Shown: in pieces, positions 45,844 to 57,544 of the stretch | Layout of the letters: each line of letters starts with the position of its first letter | How positions within the stretch are numbered: the first letter of the stretch is position 1 | Source of the DNA: Dicyema japonicum | Taxonomy: Eukaryota; Dicyemida; Rhombozoa; Dicyemidae | Direction of reading: 5' to 3' | Length of the DNA: 64,000 nucleotides | Assembly: GCA_011109175.1 (NCBI GenBank) | Contig: RDEW01000010.1 | Location: 248,001 to 312,000 of the forward strand | Position numbers and translations under genes: made by a program | The notes under the pieces: model-generated | What the model was told of the DNA's origin: nothing | Seen by the model: only the letters and a program-made list of their open reading frames with translations | Databases searched by the model: none

Positions 45844-45944
45844 TTTATTAAATTGCAAAACAACTAACGTTATTGAATTTATTTAAATATAAATTAAATT
45901 TCAACAATTTAATTTATAGAATCATATAGATTAAAAAAATTCAT

Positions 45945-46028
45945 AACTATTGACATACAGAAGGCTGTGACTCGATACCGAGGAAACTGCTCACTAGGAA
46001 GATTTATGGCTCTAACATTCAAACAACC
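45945..46028. repeat. Left copy of an ~84-bp direct repeat
   Basis: Matches 46479-46561 with about three substitutions and one gap ('CAGAAGGCTGTGACTCGATA' in both). The sequence is LINE A RT ('IDIQKA...'). Confidence 0.85.
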
Positions 46029-46478
46029 TTAAAAGATTAATTATTAAACGTGGCGTCATGTAGTCTACCAGTCATAACGTTTCTGGAAGCGCTCAGGGTG
46101 CACCTAATGCACCTAGGAAAAAAACCATTTGCTCACCCTTATCCAAAGTTGGTTCCTTCGGACGGCTTCCTTCAACTCTTCTCCCATCAACTCTCACCAC
46201 CTCTCTGGAAGACCTTATCGGACAAAATGGGAAGCGATTCGCCGCTCTGTGCCGAAAATCCAATTCCTACAATGCTCTAATGGATTGGGTCTTATTAGAA
46301 GACTTTACATCACCCCTCTTGTATTCCTTTCAAAACCCTCCCGTCTTCAGAGAAGCTGTGTTGGATCTCGGAAGGTCCACCGGAAAAAGATGAGAGACCT
46401 AATGGAGGCGGCCGGGATCACCTAATTAGTTTAATACAATTAAATTAACTATTGGTGTTCTTGGGTTAAATAAAAAAA
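46029..46478 (+). mobile_element. Internally deleted LINE A derivative (~450 bp)
   Basis: Starts with the LINE A leader ('TGGCGTCATGTAG', P4-like hairpin GGTGCA/TGCACC at 46097-46113, 'CCATTTGCTC') and jumps to the LINE A C-terminus ('SCVGSRKVHRKKMRDLMEA') and tail 'CGGGATCACCTAATTAG' with an A-run. Endonuclease and RT are absent. It has the layout of a non-autonomous LINE-derived element. Confidence 0.75.
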
Positions 46479-46808
46479 AACTATTGACTACAGAAGGCTG
46501 TGACTCGATACCGAGGAAACTGCTCACTAGGATGATTTATGGCTCCAACATTCAAACAACCAGAAAATTTGGCTCGCTAACTTCCTCAACGGACAAAGAG
46601 GAAGAATAATTTTTCATTCCACATCTTCAGTCACTAAATTTTTACCGAATGGGATCCCGAAAAAATCCCCCTATCTCCCATTCTATTCAACCTATTCATA
46701 AGCGACATGCCTTCCTACAGCTGCAACGATACCCTATTCCTTGCCTACGCCAACGACTTAATCCTGGGAATAAGAGACCATGCAATAACAGAGCAAGTAC
46801 CCGCTTAC
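46479..46808 (+). mobile_element. LINE A RT fragment, with right copy of the 84-bp repeat
   Basis: After the repeated segment it continues 'RKFGSLTSS' and 'FLAYANDLILGIRDHAI' (YADD to YAND). It ends where the second inverted duplication begins. Confidence 0.7.
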
Positions 46809-47410
46809 AAAATGATCAGGAGAAAAATTTTAAAGAAAGAAAATTATATGGTCATGAGAGCAGTAAAATCTCACTCTCTTTGTAAGCAAGTATTTGCTCA
46901 TACTTGGCCACCATATCATCAAAGTCAGCAAGTAGGATCTAAATCATAACCAGAACTACAGTGAAGGATATCTTCCAATTCTTCGAAGTACTGAAAGTAG
47001 TAGAAAATGAATTTTTAATGGAATACAGCTCTCCTTAAGATTCTACTATAATCACACATGAACAACGGAGTGAAGACTTTTCAAATGTAATAAGGTTGAA
47101 AGGAGAGATTGTAGATCCTCTAATTTCTTCTTAAGCACAACAAGATCACGTGGGTTGTAATTTCCAAAATTAAGTTAGGTTCAAAGTAGTTAAATTCCCA
47201 CCTTCAAACCCCGTGAAAATCATTTTTCCCCTGAAATAAGGTTTAATGATACAAAGAATCGTCATATCCAATGCAGTTTTGCATATTTACTTCGTTAATT
47301 GAGCCTTCGTCCATACACAAGAATAAACAATGCCCGCTGAATTATCTAAAGTTATTCAAATGTAATTAATAATTATTTTTTATTATTATATGTTTATTTG
47401 TTCTTTCTTT
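46808..47410. repeat. Left arm of the second inverted duplication; carries a broken copy of the orphan gene
   Basis: Reverse complement of 52430-53033, very high identity. The minus-strand copy of the orphan gene has +1 base near 47172 and -1 base near 47035 compared with the right arm, so its frame is broken. Confidence 0.9.
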
Positions 47411-47429
47411 GTTTTTAAAACATGCAACG

Positions 47430-49410
47430 TGCTTTCGATTCGGTGGCGTTAAAACTCTCTCGAGTTGGCAAAAATGTTGAAAGGAAAAAGGAGAAGGGTC
47501 ACTTGCGTTACCTGATGGTATGAATGTAATTCTTGCCATATCCGAGAGCGTTGTGGCAGATGACCCAAAAGAATGGGCGAGGCAGGTAGTCTTGCAGGTA
47601 CGTAGCAGGCTATCTCGAATTCCCTGGAATGGTTGGCCATACTTGGCGGAGCTCTGCAGTGGCAGATTCAGTACTGCTATATCTGTGAGTGAACTCAATA
47701 ATTGGTTGTAGGCAAAGAGGGTACTGATCTAAAGGGGCGGGGACCAGGTGACCACAACTATCAAAAAAAGAGGCACGAACACCCCAGAGCTGTGATACGT
47801 TGCAGCTCAAGCATGTTTATGAGGTCTTAGCGCGGAATCTCGCTGCAGCGGCAGATGTCCCACTTAAGGACCGTAGATTTACCTTAAGATCCTTCATAGC
47901 ATGGTTAACGGAGTAGTATTAACCTGTATCAATAAGGCTGTGGCTTATGCGGTGGAGACTATGCCATCTCCCTTAGTGCTTTATGTAGCACATATCACCT
48001 ATCAGCAGTTGACGTACAAGCCCAGACATTCAGTAAATGGAGGAAGCAGATCTGTGACAAGATTCCTTGGCGACAGACAGAGCTGGAAGCACTGGATGAG
48101 CACATAAGTAAAGTGGCGAGAAGGGTTGAAGGAAAAGCACCGTCTATACTAAAAGGGTTACTTAGTAAACTCCGTTTTCCCAAATGGGACTTCAAATGGA
48201 GGGCAATAATGGTGTATAAGAGGAAATTCTATAACATGAATGTCGAGGTAAGAGAAAGAGAGAAAATAATCTGTTTGAATTTAATCGAAGATTGTTTTAC
48301 CGTTGCCTACACGAAAATGGCAATAGTGCATGTTCCCAGGAAAGAAGCAAATGGAATTCTCTCGAGAATAAGTTGTGTACTGTGCATAATTGTCAGGGAG
48401 CAAAAGAGGAGTCTTTTATCAACAAGTGCCTTTCTGTGTCTCACGGAAACTCACCTGGAGTATTCATCTGAACTATAATAGGCACCGGGTAGGCGAGGTA
48501 AAACTCCTTCAGGAGGATTGCAAGTCTCCGCTACTCTTTGTTCTCTGTTTGGAGCCATTGAGTCGCCTCCTCAATGACCGGTTTGAGCAAATAAGTTAAT
48601 TGTGAAGGATTTGTTTCAGTGCAAATTACCTTCTTTTTATCTATGACTGAAGATGTATGCTCGAACAGCCGAGGAGCTCTACTTCATGGGGGTCTGTGCC
48701 AGGGAATTCTTTGAGAGTATAGGACTAGATTTGAATTATTCAAAGTCTGCGACTAACACGCAAGTATGTAGCGAGTTAGTAAAGTCCTAGAGGAACACGA
48801 AGGATATAAGTATCTGGGTGTTACCGAAACTCCAAAGTCTTTTATAATGCCTGAGACAAAGCGACAAATTACTGAAGGCATTCGTAAAAGAGCAGCGTTA
48901 TTATGTAATTATCTAAATGAAAGGAATTTGAAAGGAATTTGTTCCTTGCATTAAATGAGTATACTGTCTCGTTGCTAAACTACTACATAGGTGTTGTGGA
49001 GTTTGAGCCCAAAGAGTATGATGAGAATGATGTTATGATCCGTAGAGTACTTCAAGAAAACCATGTCCATGTGCTGGCAGTTAATAAGAAGAGACTATAT
49101 TTACCCCGTGATAAATTCGGCCCTGGACTGTGTGGAGTAGTCCAACTAAGTGAGCGTATCCGTATGTGTATGTACGACACCCTGATAGCCGGGTCAATTG
49201 TATCTGCTAGGAAGCACGCCATAATAACGACCGAGAAAACACGGGCAACCCACCTAGGCACTATCAGACCTTTTTTGTCTGCTAAGTATGGTGTTGATGA
49301 TGGTGGGCTAGTAAATGTGAAGGCGTTGATCGAATTACATTATAATAATTCAATGAAAAAAATCAACTTAAAAGCCTTCATAGGATCGATCTTTGAGTAT
49401 AGCTATTGAT
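47430..49410 (+). mobile_element. Family C copy, RT through C-terminal part
   Basis: Ordered blocks in changing frames: 'SRIPWNGWPYLAEL', 'KLRFPKWDFKWRAIM', 'SPLLFVLCLEPLSRLLN' (RT palm), 'YKYLGVTET', 'LLNYYIGVVEFEPKEYDEND', 'KRLYLPRDKFGPGLCGV'. The last open frame (48939-49409) is the longest intact piece. Confidence 0.7.
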
Positions 49411-49599
49411 CTTGTTTCTAAGATTATGTGGTGGAGTGTGAAAGTGCTTTTTAATAATAATTAACTCTTCTCTCTTTACGTTCCATCCTATTAGTCTTGT
49501 ATCCTGAGAATTTATGGGTAGGGTCATTTAAAGTTAGTTTGGTCTCTTGGATCATAGCACGTTAATTTTCTAACTTGGCACTAGTGACCGAAGTTCCCT

Positions 49600-49815
49600 G
49601 TTCTTCTTAATCCCAAAAGAGAAGAAATACGAAGCGCTACGCGACCGATTCGCGTTCTATCCCATTGTGGTCGAGACAACTGGAGGAATAAGTGGAAAAT
49701 CGCTTCGCTTCCTAAAGAAACTTGGACTCCTAGCTACATTAAAAAGCCACGACGCACGTGAGACCCGGTGGCTTCTCCGGTTGACTTCTGTTGCAATCGT
49801 GAAAGAGAACGCACG
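49600..49815 (+). mobile_element. RLE-LINE C-terminal scrap
   Basis: Reads 'KKYEALRDRFAFYPIVVET' and 'FLKKLGLLATLKSH', equivalent to 'KKYGEIGDRYRFVSVAIET' of the 34-kb element but from a different subfamily. Confidence 0.65.
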
Positions 49816-49833
49816 TCGATAATGTAAATATAG

Positions 49834-50345
49834 AGAAAAGTTTCCGGACTCAATTGAAAACGTAGAAGCGATTTCAACATCGATGTAGCTTTTTCCTTGT
49901 ATTCTTGGTATAATTTATAAGGGAACCCTTCGAGTTCACACAAACACCAAGATATTGTATCTGTTCCATGCATGTGATTGTTCCAGTATTAATACAAAAT
50001 TTTGACTTATTTTAGATATTCACAATCCATGAAGCAGTACACTTTTCAAGAGATAGGGATAAACTTTTATCTCGGCACCAACATCAAATTTTTTCGATTT
50101 GGGCTGAAACACGTTTCCAGGAAATCGATTTATTAATACTAAAATCAAGTATATCTTTTTCATAAATTAGCATTTTTTAATTTAAGTGTTCAACCTTCGG
50201 AATTTCATATATAACACAGTTAAATAACAGGGGAATTAAGACACACGAGTGCCTTACTTCCAACATTTAAATTTGATAGAGTCTTCAACAGCCCATAATG
50301 CCAAACGCTATTAAAAGCCTTTGATGTCTAGACATACGTCCGTAA
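49834..50345 (-). mobile_element. Jockey-type RT fragment
   Basis: Minus frames: 'VCLDIK'/'KAFNSVWHYGLLKTLSNL', 'LIPLLFNCVIYEIPK', 'WCRDKSLSLSLEKC', 'MEQIQYLGVCVNSKGSL'. These are ordered RT blocks 3 to 7, badly broken. A different family from LINE A/B/C. Confidence 0.65.
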
Positions 50346-50483
50346 GAATTAAAATGAGCCTAATCAATTCTGTTAAAATCAAAAAAATTTAAATTTTATT
50401 TAAAAAATTATTAAATCATATATAACATTTTGTACAAGTTTAAATAAAATTACAAAAATTTTAAGTAGAGCCCACAAGCGCTC

Positions 50484-51151
50484 TTAATGGAATCTACAAA
50501 ATGCCTTGAAACTAAACTTTTTTGAAGTATTCCTAGGCCATTCACTCTCAGAATAATTCTTGGTCAGATTCTTCAAGGAGAACTCGGTAGAGTCATCGCA
50601 TTGGTAGATCTAAGTTAAGTACTAACAATACTGGCTTGTCCCGTAGGTAGATGCATTTTCTATAAATGCAGGATTGCTTCAAGATTTTGCGATTTAGGCA
50701 GTTTTTGCAGGAATTACAGTTCTCTCGGACATTACAAGGCCCACAGAAGCCGCATCTACGCCTTCGCTGACTCCGCCCTTTCGTAACTGGCTGAAAGTCA
50801 TGGTCGATTCTCTTTAGTGCCCGACTAGATCCGTAGTCAATCCTTCTTTTCCGGGAGACGGGTTGTAGATTAGTCGACCTGGCTTTAATCTCGGCTTCTC
50901 GTAGTTTTACTGGCTCAAACGGTCCACAAATCTCGATGGCCTGCCGAGTCCATGAAAATTGCCACAGGTGGCAAGAGATCGTACAAGTTGAGCGTCCTGT
51001 AAGTCATCTTCAAACGTGGTTCTTCGATTTTGGTCCTTTGGAGTACCAACTGTTCAGGAGGATGCGGTTCCTTGGATACAGAATAGAAATTCTTAAGCAG
51101 TTCAAGATAGGGGATCCGAACGCTGAGTGAGCAATCGGGAAGGAAGTTCAT
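50484..51151 (-). CDS. Small CXXC zinc-finger protein, 3 exons
   Basis: Unmethylated-CpG-binding CXXC finger of the TET/CXXC4/CXXC5 subtype, by spacing. Exons (minus): 51151-50966, 50940-50632, 50609-50484; introns 25 and 22 nt; 207 codons, no internal stop. The finger reads 'RCGFCGPCNVRENC', 'NSCKNCLNRK', 'SCIYRKC', giving C-x2-C-x2-C-x5-C-x2-C-x2-C-x9-C-x4-C with the short linker lacking the KFGG motif. It is preceded by a basic nuclear-localisation-like stretch ('SRKRRID', 'KGRSQRRRR'). No catalytic domain follows. The N-terminal 60 residues are unrecognised. Nuclear function is inferred. It lies between the arms of the second inverted duplication. Confidence 0.87.
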
Positions 51152-51599
51152 TTTTCATTAATCTTTAATAAATTATCGTTTGGCGTTTAACAATTACGCT
51201 GCGTAGCATTTGCGCTGATACAGTCGATATATGGCGGTGATAATTGTGCTAATATATATAAAGGCAATATGCTGATTTTTATCCCAGAGTAGTTAAAAGT
51301 GTCAAATTATTGCATTTTTATGAAAATATTCTAATTATGACATGGACTAAGCGCACCACAGAAACCTTTTATATTATTGTCTATTTTAACGATATTAATT
51401 AATATTATTTAATTAATAAATGAATTATTTTAGATTTAGATTAATTTATGAGATTATGCATTATTATTCAATATTGTATCAAAAAAACTTAATCTTGTCC
51501 ATTCTCATCAATATAGTCAAGGGTAGATTATTAATGGATATTATTCAAGTACTGAACCTACATTTCTCTGCTTTTCTGCGGTAAACAGGCATTGAATAA
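51152..51599. other. AT-rich 5' flank of the CXXC gene
   Basis: Nothing recognised. Confidence 0.3.
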
Positions 51600-52140
51600 T
51601 CGCGTTCACATTAGATTGCGGTAATAATCTGTTTTCTATGTATTATTAGAATATTTAATCGCATTTATTTTTCGGTTGATATAATTCATTATATTTTTGA
51701 AATTCAATTCCGACCAGGAGGAACAAAAATGAGTGAACTCAGAATGGTGCAATAACTCTTTCAAAACATTGGCCTTAGATATTGATGGGGACTCTCAATC
51801 AGCTCTTTGTGTCTGAAATCTCCCACTGTTAAATAATTTAATTTCACTTCATTTGGTGGAGGTTACAAAATACATTTTATGTCTTAAATGACGACTAGGT
51901 CGCAATTTCCCAACCATAGAATCCCATTGACATTCTGAAGATTCTGATTCAAAGTTAGGTAAGACAAAAATCATTAAATTTGCTAAAATCGATGAGTATT
52001 GATAATTTCTCGGCATGTGATACGTAATTGATTGCAGCTAGATTATGAGGCAATTTACCTGACTCGTCGTTTAGAAGAAAAAATCGATCAGTGTCCTTAG
52101 TATCAAGAATTGGTCTATATATTGACTAAAAAAAAGAACA
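51600..52140 (-). other. Candidate unidentified gene, minus strand
   Basis: Two protein-like open stretches on the minus strand: near 52133-51963 ('SIYRPILDTKDTDRFFLL', 'GKLPHNLAAINYVSHAEKL') and near 51800-51640 ('ISKANVLKELLHHSEFTHF'). Potential GT..AG introns of 22-28 nt flank them, but I could not build one consistent reading. Not recognised. Confidence 0.35.
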
Positions 52141-52429
52141 TTAAATTATCAACCTCTCAGCAGTCTTATCATCTTCGTTCTGATTGACCTATACAGACCA
52201 TTTTTTTCCTCGTTCCACTAGAGTGGCGTCATCCCATAACTACAAGGACGGGACATTTTTTCTTTTTCCGTTAGTCCTGGGGATACTTTTGCGTGATATT
52301 GGGAAATAAGTCCGCTTCTGAACCACTCGAATTCGGTGGATGCATTAACTAACTGTTAACTTCTTTCTCACCTTTGAAGTCCACGAGATTTACTTATCTC
52401 ATGGTGTATCGAGAATTATTAAATTAATA

Positions 52430-53033
52430 AAAGAAAGAACAAATAAACATATAATAATAATAAAATAATTATTAATTACATTTGAATAACTTTAAATAAT
52501 AATTCAGCGGGCATTGTTTATTCTTGTGTATGGACGAAGGCTCAATTAACAAAGTAAATATGCAAAACTCCATTGGATATGACGATTCTTTGTATCATTA
52601 AACCTTATTTCAGGGGAAAAATTATTTTCACGGGGTTTGAAGGTGGGAATTTGACTACTTTGAACCTACTTAATTTTGGAAATTACAACCCACGTGATCT
52701 TGTTGTGCTTAAGAAGAAATTAGAGGATCTACAATCTCTCCTTTCAACCTTATTACATTTGAAAAGTCTTCACTCCGTTGTTCATGTGTGATTATAGTAG
52801 AATCTTAAGGGAGAGCTGTATTCCATTAAAAATTCATTTTCTACTACTTTCAGTACTTCGAAGAATTGGAAGATATCCTTCACTGTAGTTCTGGTTATGA
52901 TTTAGATCCTACTTGCTGACTTTGATGATATGGTGGCCAAGTATGAGCAAATACTTGCTTACAAAGAGAGTGAGATTTTACTGCTCTCATGACCATATAA
53001 TTTTCTTTAAAATTTTTCTCCTGATCATTTTAT
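52430..53033. repeat. Right arm of the second inverted duplication
   Basis: Inverted copy of 46808-47410; the homology ends just after the orphan gene's stop on one side and about 100 bp before its ATG on the other. The ~5-kb spacer holds a family C element, RLE and Jockey scraps, and the CXXC gene. Confidence 0.9.
52530..52992 (+). CDS. Orphan small gene with three 21-24 nt introns
   Basis: Exons 52530-52591, 52614-52776, 52801-52884, 52906-52992; introns 22, 24 (or 21) and 21 nt; about 131 residues without internal stop. The protein starts 'MDEGSINKVNMQNSIGYDDS', has a heptad-like 'LKKKLEDLQSLLSTLLHLK' and ends 'MVAKYEQILAYKESEILLL'. The C-terminus stops near the edge of the duplicated segment, so it may be truncated. 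I do not recognise the family; a coiled-coil adaptor is possible. The duplicate at 46.8-47.4 kb is frame-broken, while this copy is open, which supports its being real. Confidence 0.65.
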
Positions 53034-53740
53034 TGAATTACACGAGAAGGACTGGTCTTATTTCTAGCGTGCATTGCGTATGGAGATGTTGGGAGCTCAA
53101 GATTTTAAATAAAATAAGTTTCATATGCAAAATATTTTCGTTCCAATTTCGTCCCCATAAACGTTTAAAAATATGGGACCCGATACATTCGCTAAGAGAC
53201 CATAGCCATCCTAAATTCTTATCTGTAATTCCGATTAATCCACACAGTATTTAAAACTAAGAATATGAATAATTTCGTGACCTTTAACACTCAAAATACA
53301 ATAAACATTCCTCGTGTTTTTTATCCTACTATGCGATTTTGCTAATGAAGTTGGAGTGATTCCATACAATGTGTACAAGGCCTGCTGGATAGCTCCTCAC
53401 GTTGCTTGCATGAACAGGTGAGATGGGAAAGGTTTGACTACAATCTTTACGTTTGAGAGGTACAAGGAATCTGCATCGACTTCCAATCTCATACCAACAT
53501 CTCAAGATCGCGGTGAAAGCATTGTAACTCGTGGAGAAGGTTAAAGGTAAATATAATGGATCCCTGAACGGTTCATTTCCTGATGCAATCACTGCCGACA
53601 CAACTTGAGTTATAAGTAAGAAGTGTGTTTATCCACAAGAAACTGGGACGTTTGTCCACTCTCATAATAATTACTACGAATGGATGCAATAATGCCTGCC
53701 AGTTAAGAACAGGGTTATTGGTGTATCAAATGCGGAGAAG
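53034..53740. other. Unassigned, one open frame
   Basis: A minus-strand open frame (53601-53329, 90 codons; 'DPLYLPLTFSTSYNAFTAIL') is not recognised. No other signal. Confidence 0.25.
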
Positions 53741-53865
53741 TACAGTAAAACCTCTCGAATCCGTCAGAAAAAATTATTTGTTAAAAATGCGGCGGATTCG
53801 AGAAATTCTCATAGGAAATTTTGTATTTTTGAAAAAATGCGGCGGATTCGAGAGGTTTTACTGTA
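53741..53865. repeat. Pogo/mariner-like MITE, 125 bp
   Basis: Nearly perfect terminal inverted repeats TACAGTAAAACCTCTCGAAT / ATTCGAGAGGTTTTACTGTA, with TA at both ends. An internal 'ATGCGGCGGATTCGAGA' is repeated. No coding capacity. Confidence 0.85.
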
Positions 53866-54479
53866 CATAAGGAAAGCTATGTGAATTACGCAGTACTACA
53901 AGGGATACGGTGATCGCTCTCCTTAGGTGGTGGCGATGTAAACATAATTCATTTTTTATTAAGCTACAGTGTACTAAACTACTGTGAGTAGTGATAAACT
54001 TTCTTCAACTAATTGCTAAGGCGGAATAAACATCTTTCTGGAAGAGATGCTTGGATCTCATGAGATGGACTCCTTGAAATTAAATTTATTGAATTAGAAA
54101 ACCACCTGAAAAAATTCACGTGATTTCGGCCTTCCATCAGTCTTCGCATGCTCGAACTTCCATATAGGACCGAAAACTACTCTACTATAGTTCTGAATAA
54201 GACCTGTCGGAGGAGGATTATTGATAATCGTTAAGTATGCCCTTACATTCAAGGATGTCACCTTAAATGTAAGAATGTCAAGAATTTCATATCGCTGCGA
54301 AGAGGATTTTATTCTAGAACAGGTTTTTTTTCTTGAGCAAATTGTCTTGGACCGGATCTCCCCATATTTACCTAAAGAATCCTTATAACACGGATTTAAG
54401 AAAGACATATCTACAAGTACGCACCTGAAGACCATCATAATATTGCTGAACACAAATTCAATGTCGACGGAAAAGTCCC
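53866..54479. other. Unassigned
   Basis: A 119-codon minus open frame (54453-54094) is not recognised; nothing else seen. Confidence 0.25.
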
Positions 54480-54860
54480 CAACTTCTATAAGCTTAACTT
54501 CGTGAAGGTGCTCGTCTCAAAATTTTAAGGATCCCTAAACCGGTAACTATCCACGTTGTACATTCAATTCATCGAGCCATCTATAAGTTATAGATGTGCA
54601 GCTTGGGTAACAAAACTTGCCAAAACAACATGGAAAAGATCAACTCTAGGCAGACATGGTATGACTAAAGCAATTTTTCAAATCACAAGACTACCGATGA
54701 GGGCAACCCATTTGAAATCCTTGTAAGGAGGTCGGGCAGCATATTTACCCAAAATGGTAAACCGCCAGAAGAAACGGTGTTATCGAAAATGTGTCCAGAG
54801 AGCAACACCAGGAAAGATGAAATGTTACTTAGAGAATTTTATGGCTTTTTCCTATTAATT
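54480..54860 (+). mobile_element. LINE A C-terminal fragment
   Basis: Reads 'LYIQFIEPSISYRCAAWV' and later a degenerate C-terminus. Tail absent. Confidence 0.65.
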
Positions 54861-54879
54861 AGTGATTTTGACTTATAAT

Positions 54880-55330
54880 AATTTGGTAGCCCAAGGAGAT
54901 TCTTTATCTCCAATTTATTTGTGGTTTACCTTGAAGCTGCACTGAGAGAATTCAGATTTACAGTCAAAGATAATTACTACAGGATAATTTACGCCGATGA
55001 TTTAGATTTTGTAACTGACGATGTCGATGTATTGAACCACATTCCACAGTGTGCTTCCAAAAGTATTCCGAAAATGGTTCTCACTATCAACACAGAAAAA
55101 AACTTTTTTCTTTGCTGAGAAATACTCTGACGAATTATGGAGAAGACAAAAAAACGTCGGGTCGCTCCTGAGACCATCTATTTTGAATCAGGAACTGAAA
55201 CAAACATCGGAAAGTAACTTGTGAACGCAGAAGACCTTGACTACTTAGAGAAAAAAGCAAGAAACAAGGCTACTTGTAAGAAGATATTAACGAAATCGTT
55301 ATGAACTTAATTAACTTTAACTTCTCATGA
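54880..55330 (+). mobile_element. LINE B RT scrap with tail
   Basis: Reads 'AQGDSLSPIY', 'YLEAALREFRFTVKD', 'IIYADDLDFVTDDVD'. Ends with the LINE B tail 'GAGTGCTTATAATAAATG'. Internal deletion after the YADD block. Confidence 0.7.
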
Positions 55331-55429
55331 GTGCTTATAATAAATGTCACGTTCTAATAGAGGTTAGGTTGAGAATGAGAAAAATTAATAATTTCTTATT
55401 TTCATAGGATGTAAACATTATTATTATAA

Positions 55430-57300
55430 GCACTTATCGCTATGTCATAGACTTGACAAAGCATGTGCAACACGAGTTAGCAAATCACTGGTTAGTTTCA
55501 TCCACTTCCTCCTATTCAAAGCCGCAGTGCGCAACCAATCAAGATCCTCTCCACTTCCAAGATGTCGTCCCATTTCTTTGAGGTCCTCGTCGAGAACGAC
55601 TGCCAGTGTCGTCCTTGGGCGACCACGGAAACGAGGGCTTCCAAAATGAAATAATCCTCCATGGCTATGTTCGCGGGGGCATCTAGGTCCAGTCGCAGAA
55701 TATAGCCGAAAATCCTCCATTGTGTATCCAAAATCTCATTAGAAATTTCTGAGGTCTTTGTTCTCTTATAAAGAAGATCGGATGACATTCTCGTATAACT
55801 TTTTTTGAACATCATATGCTGCAGTTGGTTTCTATGAAACCCATTAAGCCTCTTCAGTTCATTTTTTAAGCAGGCCTAGGTACCAGCGTTATACAGTAGT
55901 ATGAGTTTCACTAGCGAGTTGCATAATCGAGCTTTTGTTATAATGTCAAGGCTTTTTGTGGAACAAATTTTCTTCAGTTTGGAGAAGGCAGTTTGTGCTG
56001 AAGTTTTCCTTCTTGTAATGTCTTTATGGTCTACAAGGAGGGATCTAAGCTTTTTGCACTTGCACCAGTGCTCCTCCGTCCTTGTCTCTTCCTTCTTGAT
56101 TTCAGTTATCTCAGTCTTGTGCGGATTTACTGTTAGGAACCAATCAACTAATCTTCTATGCACTTTTTTCAACAAGCGGGTGAACGATATTTTGTTATAT
56201 GAAATAAAATCAACGTCGTCAGCATACGCAATAATGTTTGTCTTTTCAACCAGTTTCGGTTTCGAATCTCGTAGAGCAACTTCAAGGTATATGACAAAAA
56301 ATATAGGTGATAATGGGTCTCTTTGTGGAGAGCCAACAGTCGTCTCAAAACGGCGAGACAAGGCTCTCCCGACTCTTACAGTGAGCCAAGTATCAGCTAG
56401 GAGGGTGGTGGCCATTCTGACAGTGGAGCGTCTAGGAAACTCCCCAGAACCAGAATTAGCCTCCGTCTGTCGACAGAGTCGAAGGCCCTCGAAATGTCGA
56501 TTCCGAGGATGGTTGTAGACATTTTGAACTTTTGAACGGCCGCAGATCTCCACTTGTGGGACCACAAAACATCGGAAGTAGATCTTCCTTTTCGGAATCC
56601 GCTGTGGTATAGCGACAGAAAAGTATCTAGGCGTCCTTCCATCCTTTGTAATGTTATGTTCGCCAGAATTTTCCGAAGTGAATTCATTAATATGACCGGA
56701 CGGAGGTTCTCCACCTTAGATCTTGGTTTATTCGCCTTCTGTACAGGTATCAAGATACCCTCTCCCAGGGTCAGCGTGTGACCATAATAGTACATTTCAT
56801 TCAGGATCCTAGCGATGCATTCATACAGCTTTTGGGTTCCATATTTGAAGAATTCACCACGAGTCCGTCGGGGCCAGGAGTCCTGTTGTTTTTCAACTTG
56901 GAACTCGCAAGTTCAACTTCATATGGTGTGATTTCCTCGTCCAATTTTCCTCGTTCTAGGTGATAGTGTCGTTCCTTGGATTGAAAAAGTTTTCCAAAGT
57001 GGGCAGCGATAATTTCCGCCACTTCCCTTTGGTCCACAATTGCGTTCCTTTGGCATCTCTTATCATTATCGGTTGATGGGTCTTTTTCCTATCATCTGTT
57101 TTACAGCCTCGTAAATCTAGCGTTGTCCTTGAGAGATTTTATCTTTTTAATCTGGTCCAGTGCTCCATTTCTGTTATCCTGGCGTATAGTTTTTCTTATT
57201 TTTGCTTTGATAGTTTTTCTTTCTAGCCGCAATTTTGATTTTACGTTCGAATCGTCAGTATTTTGATATAGCATCCATGGTCTTCTGTTTATTGGCAAGG
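55430..57300 (-). mobile_element. LINE B, longest RT copy
   Basis: From 57300 down: basic linker ('LRLERKTIKAKIRKTIRQD'), 'SKLKNNRTPGPDGLVVNS', 'LIPVQKANKPRSKVENLRPV', 'GIDISRAFDSVDRRRLI', 'DPLSPIFFVIYLEVALRD', 'IAYADDVDFISYNK', 'RLVDWFLTVNPHKTE', 'ANIAMEDYFILEA', 'GRPRTTLAVVLDEDLKE'. Several frameshifts; the endonuclease is absent. The tail near 55430 contains 'AGTGCTTATAATAATAATG'. Confidence 0.85.
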
Positions 57301-57544
57301 TCCTTCACCGTGTAAATGTCATTGTGCGATGGGATTTTCTCATTTTCTTTCAATAGATGCAGATTGGCTCCTTTATGTGCTTAAAATCCCAGGATATTCC
57401 GGGAAATTTTCTTATAATAAAAGTAAATTTTCTTTATAATTTAAATTTATATATAAAAATCTAAAATCTAAATTAATGAATGGTAGATTATTTAAAAAAT
57501 TGAAAAATTTTATTAAGTTTTATATTTGTTTATCTCTTTCTCTT

